Assembly (NCBI GenBank): GCA_018819105.1
Contig: JAHJQV010000065.1
Location: 1 to 64,000, forward strand
Origin: Gammaproteobacteria bacterium
Lineage (GTDB): Bacteria > Pseudomonadota > Gammaproteobacteria > Xanthomonadales > Wenzhouxiangellaceae
DNA length: 64,000 nucleotides
Direction of reading: 5' to 3'
Positions within the stretch are counted from its first letter, which is position 1; every line of letters starts with the position of its first letter. A model generated the notes under the pieces. That model was not told the DNA's origin. It worked only from the letters and a program-made list of their open reading frames with translations, and searched no databases. The position numbers and the translations under genes were made by a program. This document shows positions 9,757 through 18,842 of the stretch, piece after piece.

Positions 9757-10419
9757 ATGATGCAGGCCTGGTCACAGCAATTCATAGAAGAAGCGATTCG
9801 CTGTGAAGCCCTGCGCTTTGGTGATTTCACCCTCAAATCCGGTCGCCAAAGCCCGTATTTCTTCAATGCCGGGCAGTTCAGCAGTGGCCGCTCACTGCAT
9901 ATTCTGAGTCATTGCTACCGCCAGGCCCTGCACGCCAGCGGCATCGATTACGACATGCTGTTCGGCCCTGCCTACAAGGGCATCCCGCTGGCCGCCGCTC
10001 TGGCCTGTGCCATGCATGAACACGATCAGCGCGACATTGCCTATGCCTACGACCGCAAGGAAGCCAAGCAGCACGGCGAAGGCGGTCGTCTGGTCGGCGC
10101 GCCGATCGGTGGCAGAGTGGTCATTGTCGATGATGTGGTCTCGGCCGGTACCTCGGCGCACTACAGCGCCGGGCTGATCCGGCAGGCGGGCGGTCATGTC
10201 GCTGCCCTGCTGGTAGCACTGGATCGCCAGGAACGCGGTCAGACGGCAAACATCACTGCCAGCGCCGAGCTGGCGCAGGCCGGCATCCCCGTCATTGCCA
10301 TCGCCACGCTGGCTGATGTGATTGCCTATCTGGATACACATCAGGGTGAGAGTAAACAGCTCAACAGCGCACTGCATAAGGCAGTAGCGCAGTATCAACA
10401 ATGCTGGGGAGCAATATGA
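9757..10419 (+). CDS. pyrE: Orotate phosphoribosyltransferase
   Basis: Converts orotate and PRPP to orotidine monophosphate in pyrimidine synthesis. The 220-residue product contains GDFTLKSGRQSPYFFNAG, FGPAYKGIPLA, YDRKEAKQHGEGG and the PRPP-binding motif VVIVDDVVSAGTSAHYS. Two ATGs stand in tandem at the start (9757 and 9760). The xthA-pyrE divergent pair is common in gammaproteobacteria. Its stop overlaps the next gene's start as ATGA. Confidence 0.97.
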   Translation: MMQAWSQQFIEEAIRCEALRFGDFTLKSGRQSPYFFNAGQFSSGRSLHILSHCYRQALHASGIDYDMLFGPAYKGIPLAAALACAMHEHDQRDIAYAYDRKEAKQHGEGGRLVGAPIGGRVVIVDDVVSAGTSAHYSAGLIRQAGGHVAALLVALDRQERGQTANITASAELAQAGIPVIAIATLADVIAYLDTHQGESKQLNSALHKAVAQYQQCWGAI

Positions 10420-11066
10420 TCATTTGCCGCAACAAACTGATGCAAGCCGTCATGCTGATGCTTTTGCTGGCATTCTCTGCCAGCGCAGCGCATGCCACTT
10501 CAATCTACAAATGGCTGGATGACGACGGCCACATCCACTACAGCCACACTGTGCCACCGGAAGTGGTGCGCAAGGAACACCAGCGTCTCAACAATCAGGC
10601 GGTGGTCATGGAGCATGTTGAAAGTGCCGATGTGCCCAACATGCTGGCCGAACTGGAACTGACGCAGTCACAAAAAGCCAGACGCATCGAGAAGCGACTG
10701 CTGCTGGCCACCTACAACAGCGTTGCCGACATTGCCGAAGAGCGCGACAAATCGCTGGCGTGGCTGGACAAGGAGCAGCAGATTACCGAGCGCTACCTCA
10801 ATCTGCTCACCGAGCGCCTGCGCGAAGCGCGTTACTTCTACAGTCGCCTGTCTGATGGCGAGGGACTGGCCATCTCCACCATGCAGTCGACCATCGATTC
10901 ACTCAATCAATCGATCCGGCAGCAAAAGCAGCGTCAATTTTCCATCGAAAAGAAGCGCCAGCTGGTCAACAACCAGTATGCCATTGAGGTGTCGCGCTAC
11001 AACGAAGCGCTGGCGTTGAGTGAAAGCAACCAGCTCGATCTGAAACTGCCGGCGCTGGACTACTGA
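10416..11066 (+). CDS. DUF4124-type secreted protein with coiled coil
   Basis: Exported protein of unknown function. After a signal sequence (LMQAVMLMLLLAFSASAAHA) comes a DUF4124-like motif SIYKWLDDDGHIHYSHTVPP, then about 130 residues of charged helix rich in Gln, Glu, Arg and Lys, likely a coiled coil. The start at 10416 is preferred because it overlaps the pyrE stop (ATGA) and follows a GGGGAGC site inside pyrE. Likely translated together with pyrE, though no functional link is apparent. 216 residues. Confidence 0.85.
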   Translation: MIICRNKLMQAVMLMLLLAFSASAAHATSIYKWLDDDGHIHYSHTVPPEVVRKEHQRLNNQAVVMEHVESADVPNMLAELELTQSQKARRIEKRLLLATYNSVADIAEERDKSLAWLDKEQQITERYLNLLTERLREARYFYSRLSDGEGLAISTMQSTIDSLNQSIRQQKQRQFSIEKKRQLVNNQYAIEVSRYNEALALSESNQLDLKLPALDY

Positions 11067-11187
11067 TCGCCGCACTGCCGGTCAGGGTCTGGCCGACGGT
11101 TGTAACAATGATCAAAACTCCATGACTTCGTCATCGCGGCAGGTAGTATGCTTGTCACCATGATCTTTACTGCACATCACTGAAATC

Positions 11188-11442
11188 GTGTCCAGGCAAC
11201 GCCAAGCCAGCAGTCTGGCTAAGCACTGCGCGTGCAAGACGCGACAATTCCTGCAGGACCTGGATGGCTGCGACTACACCGATCTGTACAAATCAGTGAT
11301 GTGCGAGGCCGAACTGGGCCTGTTGCAGGCGGTGATGGAACACACCGGCGGCAACCAGTCCAGCGCTGCCAGGCTGCTTGGCATCACCCGCACCACACTG
11401 CGGCAGAAACTGCGCCAGCACCAGCTGCTGGTCAATCAGTAA
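11188..11442 (+). CDS. fis: Nucleoid protein Fis
   Basis: Small DNA-bending protein active in growth-phase control, recombination and rRNA transcription. The 84-residue product ends in the Fis helix-turn-helix (GNQSSAARLLGITRTTLRQKL) and contains YKSVMCEAELGLLQAVMEHT, which matches the dimer core. The start is a GTG, the N-terminus is shorter and more basic than in E. coli Fis (98 residues) and has two cysteines (CAC), so the start is uncertain. The order fis-purH-purD is the one found in Pseudomonas and relatives; the usual upstream dusB is absent. Confidence 0.88.
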   Translation: MSRQRQASSLAKHCACKTRQFLQDLDGCDYTDLYKSVMCEAELGLLQAVMEHTGGNQSSAARLLGITRTTLRQKLRQHQLLVNQ

Positions 11443-11523
11443 GCACTGCCAGCGCGCAGTACTGCACCTAAGTCCGGTGCGGTAAAATCCACGTTTATCC
11501 GCGACCGGCATCAGGCCTGATTC

Positions 11524-13143
11524 ATGCACAGCCAGCAACCAATCACGATCAAAACCGCCTTGCTCAGCGTATCCGACAAACGTGGCATCGTCGAGCTCGG
11601 ACGCGCGCTGCAGCAGCACGGCATACGCATACTCAGCACGGGCGGCACGGCTGCCGCGCTGGCTGCGGCGGACATTGCCGTCACCCCGGTCAGCGCCGTC
11701 ACTGGTCAGGCCGAGATCATGGATGGCCGGGTCAAGACGCTGCATCCGAAAATCCATGGCGGCCTGCTGGCACGGCGTGACGTCGATGCAGCGGTCATGC
11801 AAGCGCAGGGCATCACCGGCATTGACCTGCTGGTGGTCAATCTGTACCCGTTCACGCAAACCGTGGCCACGCCAGGCTGCAGCCTGGACAATGCCATTGA
11901 GCAGATTGACGTCGGCGGGCCAGCCATGCTGCGCGCGGCCTGCAAAAACCACGCCTGGGTGACCACACTGACAGACCCTGACGATTACCCCAGCCTGCTG
12001 CAGACGCTGCCGCAGGCACCGCCGCTGGCTGTCCGGCAGCGACTGGCGCAGCAGGGCTTTGCCATGACCACCGCCTACGATGCCGCCATCAGCGCCTATC
12101 TGCAGCAGCAGTTCGCCGCCGCACAGCCGACTGCAGAAGAATCTGCGATGCCTGCACCCAGCTGGCCACAGCATCTGCAGCTGAACCTGCGGCGCAGCGA
12201 ACCGCCACTGCGCTATGGCGAAAACCCGCATCAACAGGCCGCGCTGTACGTGCCGGCACAGGCCAGCGGCAAACAGGGCCTGGTTGGCGCACGCCAGTGG
12301 CAGGGCAAAACGCTGTCCTACAACAACTGGATGGACGCCGATGCCGCCTGGCAGACTCTGCAGGCAATCAGCACATGCCGCCCGGAGCAGGCCGGCTGCG
12401 TCATCGTCAAACATGCCAATCCCTGCGGCGCCGCTCTGGCCGATGACATCGGACACGCCTACCAGCTTGCCTTTCAGTGCGACAGCACCTCGGCGTTCGG
12501 CGGCGTCATCGCCATCAACCGCTGCATCAGCGCGGACTTCGCCAGCGCGCTCATACAGCGCCAGTTTGCCGAACTGCTGCTGGCACCCGACTGTGATGAG
12601 CATGCCCTGGCGGTGCTGGCAGAAAAGCCCAATCTGCGCGTGCTGACGCTGGCCGATGTCAGCACAGCCGAGGCTGCACTGCCTGATCTGCGCCGCATCA
12701 GTGGTGGCTATCTGGTACAGCAGCCGGACCTGGCCACGGTTGCGCGCGATGCCATGCAGGTGGTCAGCCAGCGCCAGCCGGATGCGCAGCAATGGCAGGA
12801 TCTGCTGTTTGCCTGGCAACTGGTGCGTCAGGTGAAATCCAATGCCGTGGTGTATGCCCGCGACGGCCACAGCCTGGGCATCGGTGCCGGCCAGATGTCG
12901 CGCATCGACAGCGCCCGCATCGCCGTGGACAAGGCCAGCCAGGCCGGCTGGGACATGCAGCAGGCGGCCATGGCCTCCGAGGCGTTTTTCCCCTTTCGCG
13001 ACAGCATTGATGCAGCCCACGCCGCCGGTGTGCGTTGCGTGATCCAGCCGGGTGGATCCATGCGCGATCAGGAAGTGATCACCGCCGTGGACGAACACGA
13101 CATGTGCATGGTGTTCACCGGCCGGCGCCACTTTCGCCACTGA
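11524..13143 (+). CDS. purH: Bifunctional AICAR formyltransferase / IMP cyclohydrolase
   Basis: Catalyses the last two steps of IMP synthesis. The 539-residue product has the N-terminal MGS-like cyclohydrolase domain (ALLSVSDKRGIVELGRAL, MDGRVKTLHPKIHGGLLA) and the C-terminal formyltransferase domain with the catalytic motif VKHANPCGAAL, NAVVYARDGHSLGIGAGQMS and RDSIDAAHAAGVRCVIQPGG. Length matches the family. It is separated from purD by 528 bases that hold hairpins and a tandem array, an unusually long gap for this pair. Confidence 0.98.
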   Translation: MHSQQPITIKTALLSVSDKRGIVELGRALQQHGIRILSTGGTAAALAAADIAVTPVSAVTGQAEIMDGRVKTLHPKIHGGLLARRDVDAAVMQAQGITGIDLLVVNLYPFTQTVATPGCSLDNAIEQIDVGGPAMLRAACKNHAWVTTLTDPDDYPSLLQTLPQAPPLAVRQRLAQQGFAMTTAYDAAISAYLQQQFAAAQPTAEESAMPAPSWPQHLQLNLRRSEPPLRYGENPHQQAALYVPAQASGKQGLVGARQWQGKTLSYNNWMDADAAWQTLQAISTCRPEQAGCVIVKHANPCGAALADDIGHAYQLAFQCDSTSAFGGVIAINRCISADFASALIQRQFAELLLAPDCDEHALAVLAEKPNLRVLTLADVSTAEAALPDLRRISGGYLVQQPDLATVARDAMQVVSQRQPDAQQWQDLLFAWQLVRQVKSNAVVYARDGHSLGIGAGQMSRIDSARIAVDKASQAGWDMQQAAMASEAFFPFRDSIDAAHAAGVRCVIQPGGSMRDQEVITAVDEHDMCMVFTGRRHFRH

Positions 13144-13159
13144 CTTCCCCCATCCCGAC

Positions 13160-13181
13160 CTTCCCCCGCGCACGGGGGAAG
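13160..13181. repeat. GC-rich palindrome after purH
   Basis: CTTCCCCCG pairs with CGGGGGAAG across a 4-base loop, 17 bases after the purH stop. There is no T run, so it is not a clear terminator. It resembles the palindrome at 13567-13590 at the far end of the same gap. Confidence 0.7.
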
Positions 13182-13192
13182 TGGCGCGCTGT

Positions 13193-13234
13193 TTTGGCAC
13201 TGTCACATCCTGCAAGCTTGCGCACAGTGCCAAA
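13193..13234. repeat. Perfect 11-bp inverted repeat
   Basis: TTTGGCACTGT (13193-13203) and ACAGTGCCAAA (13224-13234) are exact reverse complements separated by 20 bases. It could form a long hairpin in purH-purD read-through RNA; role unknown. Confidence 0.7.
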
Positions 13235-13240
13235 TTGCGC

Positions 13241-13508
13241 TGAACACATTCAATCCCGAAGCGAAAGGCGTGTACTCAATCCCACACCGCAAGGAGCACA
13301 CTCAAACCCCACCGCAAACAACAGACGCAAACCCGCTCCGCAAGGGGTGCAATCAATCCCAACCCACAAACAGCACACTCAATCCCCACCGCAAAGGGAG
13401 CAATCAATCCTGACCCACAAACAGCACACTCAAACCCCATCGCAAGCGGTGCAGCAAAACCGCGCCACAAAGAGCACACTCAAGCCCGTACCTCAATGAA
13501 TGTGCTCA
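13241..13508. repeat. Tandem array with 51-bp period between purH and purD
   Basis: Three head-to-tail copies start at 13349, 13400 and 13451, each exactly 51 bases. Each copy is built from two related halves, one like GCAATCAATCCYRACCCACA and one like GCACACTCAAACCCCACCGC. More degenerate 24-28-base half-units run back to about 13241. The period is a multiple of three and the minus strand stays open over 13276-13479, giving a Cys/Leu/Ala-rich repeated peptide, but it has no start context or family resemblance. Copies are diverged and contiguous without unique spacers, so this is not a CRISPR array. Confidence 0.8.
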
Positions 13509-13566
13509 GCAAAGGCCGACGCTCTCGCCAGCCTGCCCACGCTACTCATCAACGCCCGGTGCTGCC

Positions 13567-13590
13567 CCCTCCCCCGCACGCGGGGGAGGG
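13567..13590. repeat. GC-rich palindrome before purD
   Basis: CCCTCCCCCG pairs with CGGGGGAGGG across a CACG loop and is followed by a CTGGGGTGGGGGC tail. Palindromes of this form recur between genes in many high-GC proteobacteria. Only the stem is directly visible here. Confidence 0.7.
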
Positions 13591-13671
13591 CTGGGGTGGG
13601 GGCACAACATCAACCCAACACAAGAGCAATAATCATTTACAATAAATCCTCGCTGTAATGTTTCGCAAATC

Positions 13672-14949
13672 ATGAAAGTTTTGATCGTGGGCAGCGGTGG
13701 ACGCGAACACGCGCTGGCCTGGAAAGTGGCGCAGTCCGGACGCGTGGAACAGGTGATTGTCGCTCCCGGCAATGGCGGCACCGCAACCATGCGCAAGTGC
13801 CGCAACGCCGAGGTCGAGGTCGATGACATTTATGGTCTGCTGCAACTGGCAGAACGTGAGGACGTCGATTTCACCCTGATCGGCCCGGAAGCGCCACTGG
13901 TGGCCGGTATCGTCGACCGCTTCGCCGCCGCCGACATGCGCTGCTTCGGCCCCAGCGCGGAAGCGGCGCAGCTGGAAGGCTCCAAGGCCTTTGCCAAACA
14001 GTTCATGGATCGCCATGGCATCCCCACCGCCGCCTGGGCCGAATTCGATCAGGTCGAACCGGCCCTGAGCCATCTGGAAAAACAATCCTACCCGCTGGTG
14101 ATCAAGGCCAGCGGTCTGGCCGCCGGCAAGGGTGTGATCATTGCCGAAGATCGGGCTCAGGCCGAGTCGGCCATCCGCAACATGCTGGAGATGCAGCAGT
14201 TCGGCAGCGCCGGTGCCGCCATTGTCATCGAGGAGTTTCTGCATGGCGAGGAAGCCAGCTTCATCGTCATGGCCGATGGCACCGACTTCATCGAGTTCGC
14301 CACCTCGCAGGATCACAAGCGCGTCCATGACGGCGATCAGGGCCCGAACACAGGCGGCATGGGGGCGTATTCTCCGGCTCCAGTGGTGACGCCACAATTG
14401 CGCCAGCAGGTGCTGGATCAGGTCATCCGGCCCACGCTGGAAGGCATGCGTGCCGACGGCATCAGCTACACCGGGTTTCTCTACGCCGGACTGATGATCG
14501 GCAGCGACGGCAACATCCGCGTGCTGGAATACAATTGTCGCCTCGGTGATCCGGAAACCCAGCCATTGATGTTGCGCTTGCAATCGGATCTGGTGGACCT
14601 GGTGCAGGCTGCGCTGCAGCACCGTCTGGCCGACACCAAACCACACTGGCACAGCAAACCGGCACTGGGGGTGGTCATGGCGGCACAGGGTTACCCCGGC
14701 GAGTATGCACAGGACCTGGCCATCGGCGGCAAGCTGCACAGCACACCCGAGTGCGCCGTGTTTCATGCTGGCACCAGTCTGCGTGATGGCCAGCTGGTCA
14801 GCAGTGGCGGGCGCGTGCTGTGCGTCACGGCGCTGGGTGATGATCTGCAGCAGGCGCGCGATCGCGCCTACCAGCGCATCGATGAAATCTCCATGGATCA
14901 GGCGCATTATCGCCAGGACATCGGCCACCGGGCTCTGGGCAAGCTCTGA
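13672..14949 (+). CDS. purD: Phosphoribosylamine-glycine ligase
   Basis: ATP-grasp enzyme that joins glycine to phosphoribosylamine in purine synthesis. The 425-residue product starts MKVLIVGSGGREHALAWKVA, has FAKQFMDRHGIPTA, the ATP-grasp stretch YPLVIKASGLAAGKGVIIA, SQDHKRVHDGDQGPNTGGMG, and the metal-binding VLEYNCRLGDPETQ. All hallmark motifs are intact, so this is the genuine PurD. A distant PurD-like relative lies at 62044-63339. Confidence 0.98.
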   Translation: MKVLIVGSGGREHALAWKVAQSGRVEQVIVAPGNGGTATMRKCRNAEVEVDDIYGLLQLAEREDVDFTLIGPEAPLVAGIVDRFAAADMRCFGPSAEAAQLEGSKAFAKQFMDRHGIPTAAWAEFDQVEPALSHLEKQSYPLVIKASGLAAGKGVIIAEDRAQAESAIRNMLEMQQFGSAGAAIVIEEFLHGEEASFIVMADGTDFIEFATSQDHKRVHDGDQGPNTGGMGAYSPAPVVTPQLRQQVLDQVIRPTLEGMRADGISYTGFLYAGLMIGSDGNIRVLEYNCRLGDPETQPLMLRLQSDLVDLVQAALQHRLADTKPHWHSKPALGVVMAAQGYPGEYAQDLAIGGKLHSTPECAVFHAGTSLRDGQLVSSGGRVLCVTALGDDLQQARDRAYQRIDEISMDQAHYRQDIGHRALGKL

Positions 14950-15011
14950 TAACCCCGGCAGCGGTACCGACTGTGCCGCACTGTCCTGCCACAGTTGGGT
15001 AGAATACTGCC

Positions 15012-17183
15012 ATGGATGTCTCTCACCTGCTGGATCCCCTCAACGACGCCCAGCGCGAAGCCGTTTCCGCCCCGCCCGGCAACCAGATGATTCTGGCTGG
15101 TGCCGGCAGCGGCAAGACGCGCGTGCTGGTGTACCGCATTGCCTGGCTGATCCAGGTCGAGCATGTCTCACCTTTGAGCATCATGGCGGTGACCTTCACC
15201 AATAAAGCGGCCAGCGAAATGCGCCACCGGGTGCAGGATCTGTTGCAGATTCCGGTGCGCGGCATGTGGGTGGGCACGTTTCACGGACTGGCTCATCGAC
15301 TGCTGCGCAGTCATCATGAGCTGGCCGGACTGCCGGAAGGTTTTCAGATCATCGACAGCGATGACCAGTACCGGCTATTGCGGCGGCTCATCCGCGAACG
15401 CGGCATCGATGAAAACCAGTGGCCAGCGCGGCAGGCGCAGTGGTGGATCAACGCGCGCAAGGACGAAGGCCAGCGCGCACACGCTGTCAACGGTTTCGGC
15501 AATCCGGCCATCGACGGCTGGCAGCAGATCTATCAGGCCTATGAGGAACAGTGCCGGCTGGCCGGGGTGGTCGATTTTGCCGAGTTGCTGCTGCGCGCAC
15601 ACGAGCTGTTGCGCGACAACGAGGCGCTGCTGCAGCAATACCGCCAGCGCTTCCCGCACCTGCTGATTGACGAATTCCAGGACACCAACGCCATTCAGTA
15701 TGGCTGGATCCGCATGCTGGCAGGCCCCCAGGGTCATGTGTTTGCCGTCGGCGACGACGATCAGTCGATCTATGGCTGGCGCGGCGCGCGGGTGGAAAAC
15801 GTGCAGTTTTTCGTCAATGACTTCAAACCGCACACCATCCGGCTGGAGCAGAACTACCGCTCCAGCGGCAACATCCTCGCAGCCGCCAACGCCATCATCG
15901 CCAACAACGATGACCGCCTCGGCAAGAAGCTGTGGACCGATGCCGCCGATGGCGAACTGGTGCAGGTCTACAGCGCCTACAACGAAGAGGACGAAGCCGA
16001 GTTTGTCATTGGCCAGATCCAGTTGTGGATCGACGGCGGCCGGCGCGCCGACGAGGCGGCCATCCTGTACCGCTCCAATGCGCAGTCGCGGCTGTTCGAG
16101 CAGGTGCTGATGCGCGAGGGCATTCCCTATCGCGTCTATGGCGGCCTGCGCTTTTTCGAGCGCGCCGAAATCAAGGACGCGCTGGCCTATCTGCACCTGC
16201 TCAGCAACCCGGACAATGACAGCGCCTTCGAGCGCGTCGTCAACACGCCCAACCGCGGCATCGGCGAGCGCACCATCAGCCAGTTGCGCACGCTGGCCGC
16301 CGATGCCGGTGTGTCGCTGTGGCAGGCAGCAACCGAGGTGTGCAGCCGTGGTGACAGCCAGCGCATGCAGGTATCGCTGCGACGGTTTGTCGATCTCATC
16401 GCCGAGCTGCGTGAGACCCTTAACAGCGAGGAGATCGGCCTGCAGTTGCGCAAACTGCTCGACTGCACCGACCTGCCCAGCCACTATGACAAGGAAGGCC
16501 AGGAAAAAGCCGAGACCCGACGCGAGAACCTCAACGAACTGCTGCGAGCGGCCGACAGCTTTCGCCTCAGCTACGAGGACGAACAGGCTGGTCTGAGTCC
16601 GCTGGCCGCGTTTCTGGCCCAGGCCGCGCTGGAGGCCGGGGAAGCCCAGGGCGAGGAATGGGATGACTGCGTGCAGCTGATGACCATGCATTCGGCCAAG
16701 GGCCTGGAGTTTCCACTGGTGTTCGTCGCCGGCATGGAAGAAGGCCTGTTCCCGCACCAGCGTTCGGTGGAGGAAAGCGGCGATCTGCAGGAGGAGCGCC
16801 GCCTGTGCTACGTCGCCATGACCCGTGCGCGCGAGCGGCTGGTGCTTTGCCATGCCGAGATGCGGCGCATTTATGGCGGCCAGAACCTGTGCCGGCCATC
16901 GCGCTTTCTGCGCGAGTTACCCGGCGAACTGAAACACGAAGTGCGTCCCGGACTGGCTGCAGCCGGCCAGAATACGCAAGCCGATGCCAGCAGCCACAGC
17001 GGCGGCAATGCCGGCTCTGGCCAGTTTGAACTGGGCCAGCGCGTCAGCCACCAGAAATTCGGCGAGGGTGTCATTCTCAACATCGAGGGCCGCGATGCGC
17101 ATGCGCGGGTGCAGGTCAACTTCGAACAGGCCGGCTGCAAATGGCTGGTGCTGTCCTACGCCAATCTGCACCCGGTGCGTTGA
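15012..17183 (+). CDS. uvrD: DNA helicase II UvrD
   Basis: Superfamily 1 3'-5' helicase of nucleotide excision and mismatch repair. The 723-residue product begins MDVSHLLDPLNDAQREAV, with Walker A AGAGSGKTR near residue 30, motif Ia AVTFTNKAASEM, motif II LLIDEFQDTN, motif III VGDDDQSIYGWRGA, motif IV LEQNYRSSGNIL, motif V TMHSAKGLEFPLVF and motif VI YVAMTRARERL. The C-terminus has the UvrD-type GQRVSHQKFGEGVILN segment. Opening and length favour UvrD over Rep. Its TGA overlaps the next ATG (TGATG). Confidence 0.96.
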   Translation: MDVSHLLDPLNDAQREAVSAPPGNQMILAGAGSGKTRVLVYRIAWLIQVEHVSPLSIMAVTFTNKAASEMRHRVQDLLQIPVRGMWVGTFHGLAHRLLRSHHELAGLPEGFQIIDSDDQYRLLRRLIRERGIDENQWPARQAQWWINARKDEGQRAHAVNGFGNPAIDGWQQIYQAYEEQCRLAGVVDFAELLLRAHELLRDNEALLQQYRQRFPHLLIDEFQDTNAIQYGWIRMLAGPQGHVFAVGDDDQSIYGWRGARVENVQFFVNDFKPHTIRLEQNYRSSGNILAAANAIIANNDDRLGKKLWTDAADGELVQVYSAYNEEDEAEFVIGQIQLWIDGGRRADEAAILYRSNAQSRLFEQVLMREGIPYRVYGGLRFFERAEIKDALAYLHLLSNPDNDSAFERVVNTPNRGIGERTISQLRTLAADAGVSLWQAATEVCSRGDSQRMQVSLRRFVDLIAELRETLNSEEIGLQLRKLLDCTDLPSHYDKEGQEKAETRRENLNELLRAADSFRLSYEDEQAGLSPLAAFLAQAALEAGEAQGEEWDDCVQLMTMHSAKGLEFPLVFVAGMEEGLFPHQRSVEESGDLQEERRLCYVAMTRARERLVLCHAEMRRIYGGQNLCRPSRFLRELPGELKHEVRPGLAAAGQNTQADASSHSGGNAGSGQFELGQRVSHQKFGEGVILNIEGRDAHARVQVNFEQAGCKWLVLSYANLHPVR

Positions 17184-18058
17184 TGCCCATCGCAGAGGAC
17201 TTTGCCTGCCGGCTGGACAGCGGCATCACCCTGCGCGGCCTGCGCTGGCAGGCAGGTGCCCCGGTCAGGGTGCTTGCGCTGCACGGCTGGCTGGACAACG
17301 CCAACTCATTCGCGCCCATGGCCGAGCATCTGCCGGCCGACATTGATCTGCTGGCGCTGGACCTGTGTGGTCATGGCCACTCCGATCATCGACCGCCCGG
17401 CCAGTGGTATCACCTGGTCGATTTTGCCTGGGAGGCCGCCGCCGTGGCACGTGCACTGGGCTGGCCGCGCCATCATCTGCTCGGACATTCGCTGGGCGGT
17501 GCCACCTGCTGTCTGATGGCCGCCGCCGCACCGGCCGGGTGCATCAGTCTGGGCCTGATCGAAGGGCTGGGACCGCTGGCCGGCAAGGCCAGTGACAGCG
17601 CGCTGCGCCTGCGCCAGGCCTGGCAGGGGCTGCAGCGCAGCGGCAGGGACAATCGCCGTCGTCACGACTCACCGGAATCCGCCATGCGTGCGCGACTGTC
17701 ACAGAACCGCATGCTGGAACACAGTGTACGACTCCTCAACGCGCGCAGCCTGCAGCAGGTCGGTGATGGCTGGCACTGGCGCAGTGATCCGCGCCTGCGC
17801 CTGGCCAGCCCGGTGCGCCTGACCGAAACCGAAATCCTCAACATCCTGCAGGCAATCGAATGTCCGATTCTGCAGTGGCTGCCTGAACCGGTCACGGCGC
17901 TGATGCCACAGCCGGTGATGCAGCGCCGGCTGGCAGTGCTGCGCAACTATCAGGAACAGCGCCTGCCCGGCCACCATCATCTGCACATGGACAGCCCGGC
18001 CGAATGCGCCGCCAGCCTGTTTGCCTTCTTTCAACAGCACGAGCCTGCGTCATCATGA
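17183..18058 (+). CDS. Alpha/beta hydrolase, serine-hydrolase-like
   Basis: A 291-residue soluble alpha/beta hydrolase of unknown substrate. It shows the oxyanion-region HGWLDNANSF, the nucleophile elbow GHSLGGA and a C-terminal GHHHLHMDSP that supplies the catalytic histidine, the pattern of the SERHL-like group. The ATG at 17183 overlaps the uvrD stop and is preferred to a start 42 bases upstream inside uvrD. The stop overlaps the pyrF start (ATGA), so uvrD, this gene and pyrF are probably one translation-coupled unit. Confidence 0.87.
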   Translation: MPIAEDFACRLDSGITLRGLRWQAGAPVRVLALHGWLDNANSFAPMAEHLPADIDLLALDLCGHGHSDHRPPGQWYHLVDFAWEAAAVARALGWPRHHLLGHSLGGATCCLMAAAAPAGCISLGLIEGLGPLAGKASDSALRLRQAWQGLQRSGRDNRRRHDSPESAMRARLSQNRMLEHSVRLLNARSLQQVGDGWHWRSDPRLRLASPVRLTETEILNILQAIECPILQWLPEPVTALMPQPVMQRRLAVLRNYQEQRLPGHHHLHMDSPAECAASLFAFFQQHEPASS

Positions 18059-18771
18059 ACCCTGAACAGCACGCCATTGACCCTCGCGACCGCCTGATCT
18101 TTGCCCTCGATGTGGCCGACATGCAGCAGGCCCTTAAGCTGGTGGATGAGCTTGGCGATGAAGTGCGCTTTTACAAACTGGGCCTGGAAATATTCCTGTC
18201 CGGGTCGTACTACCCGCTGGTGGAGGCCTTACAGCAGCGCGAGAAGAAAATTTTTGCCGATCTGAAGCTGTTCGACGTGCCGGCCACGGTCGCCGCTGCG
18301 GTGCGGCAACTTGCAGGTCGCGGCATCCAGTTCTGCACCGTGCACGGTCAGGATGCCATGCTGGCCGCCGCCGCCGCTGCCGCCGGCAACATGCAGATAC
18401 TGGCGGTCACCGCACTGACCAGTCTGGATCAGGGCGATCTGGACAGTCTGGGATTTCACTGTGATGTGCATGATCTGGTGCTGTCGCGCGCACGCCGGGC
18501 CTTGCAGCTGGGCTGCGCCGGTGTGATTTCGTCCGGTCTGGAGGCACCTGCCCTGCGCGCTGGCTGCGATCCGGCGCTGGTGATCGTGTGTCCCGGCATT
18601 CGGCCAGTGCACAACGACGGTGGCGACGATCAGAAACGCACGGTCGACGTCGTCCATGCGTTTCGCAATGGGGCCGATTACATCGTCGTCGGTCGGCCGA
18701 TTCGCCAGGCGGCATCGCCACTGGCCGCCGCTGCAGCGATCCAGCAGCAGATTTTGGATCACTTTAGTTAA
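18055..18771 (+). CDS. pyrF: Orotidine 5'-phosphate decarboxylase
   Basis: Makes UMP from OMP in pyrimidine synthesis. The 238-residue product contains RLIFALDVADMQQAL, the catalytic stretch FADLKLFDVPATV, VICSSGLE-like GVISSGLEA, VCPGIRP and the phosphate-binding YIVVGRPIRQA. The ATG at 18055 overlaps the preceding stop as ATGA and fits family N-termini; the longer frame from 18004 lies within the hydrolase gene. Confidence 0.97.
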   Translation: MNPEQHAIDPRDRLIFALDVADMQQALKLVDELGDEVRFYKLGLEIFLSGSYYPLVEALQQREKKIFADLKLFDVPATVAAAVRQLAGRGIQFCTVHGQDAMLAAAAAAAGNMQILAVTALTSLDQGDLDSLGFHCDVHDLVLSRARRALQLGCAGVISSGLEAPALRAGCDPALVIVCPGIRPVHNDGGDDQKRTVDVVHAFRNGADYIVVGRPIRQAASPLAAAAAIQQQILDHFS

Positions 18772-18806
18772 TAAATATCAATAAGTTATAGCCACTTACA
18801 AAAGTA

Positions 18807-18836
18807 TTGCATTATTTATTAAATATAAGTTATTAT
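18807..18836 (+). promoter_or_regulatory. Candidate promoter for a small RNA
   Basis: In a markedly AT-rich patch after pyrF, TTGCAT (18807-18812) and TATTAT (18831-18836) are separated by 18 bases. Initiation would fall near 18843, with a strong terminator about 115 bases on. Based on sequence match only. Confidence 0.45.
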
Positions 18837-18842
18837 ATTACC

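Noticed and set aside
13276-13479. Minus-strand repeat peptide of 67 residues
   Set aside because: Open only because the repeat period is a multiple of three; no ribosome site or promoter.
13241-13508. CRISPR array
   Set aside because: Repeats are contiguous, diverged and without unique spacers, and no cas gene is present.
14976-14989. LexA box upstream of uvrD (CTGTCCTGCCACAG)
   Set aside because: The half-sites are six bases apart, whereas the LexA consensus CTGT-N8-ACAG needs eight.
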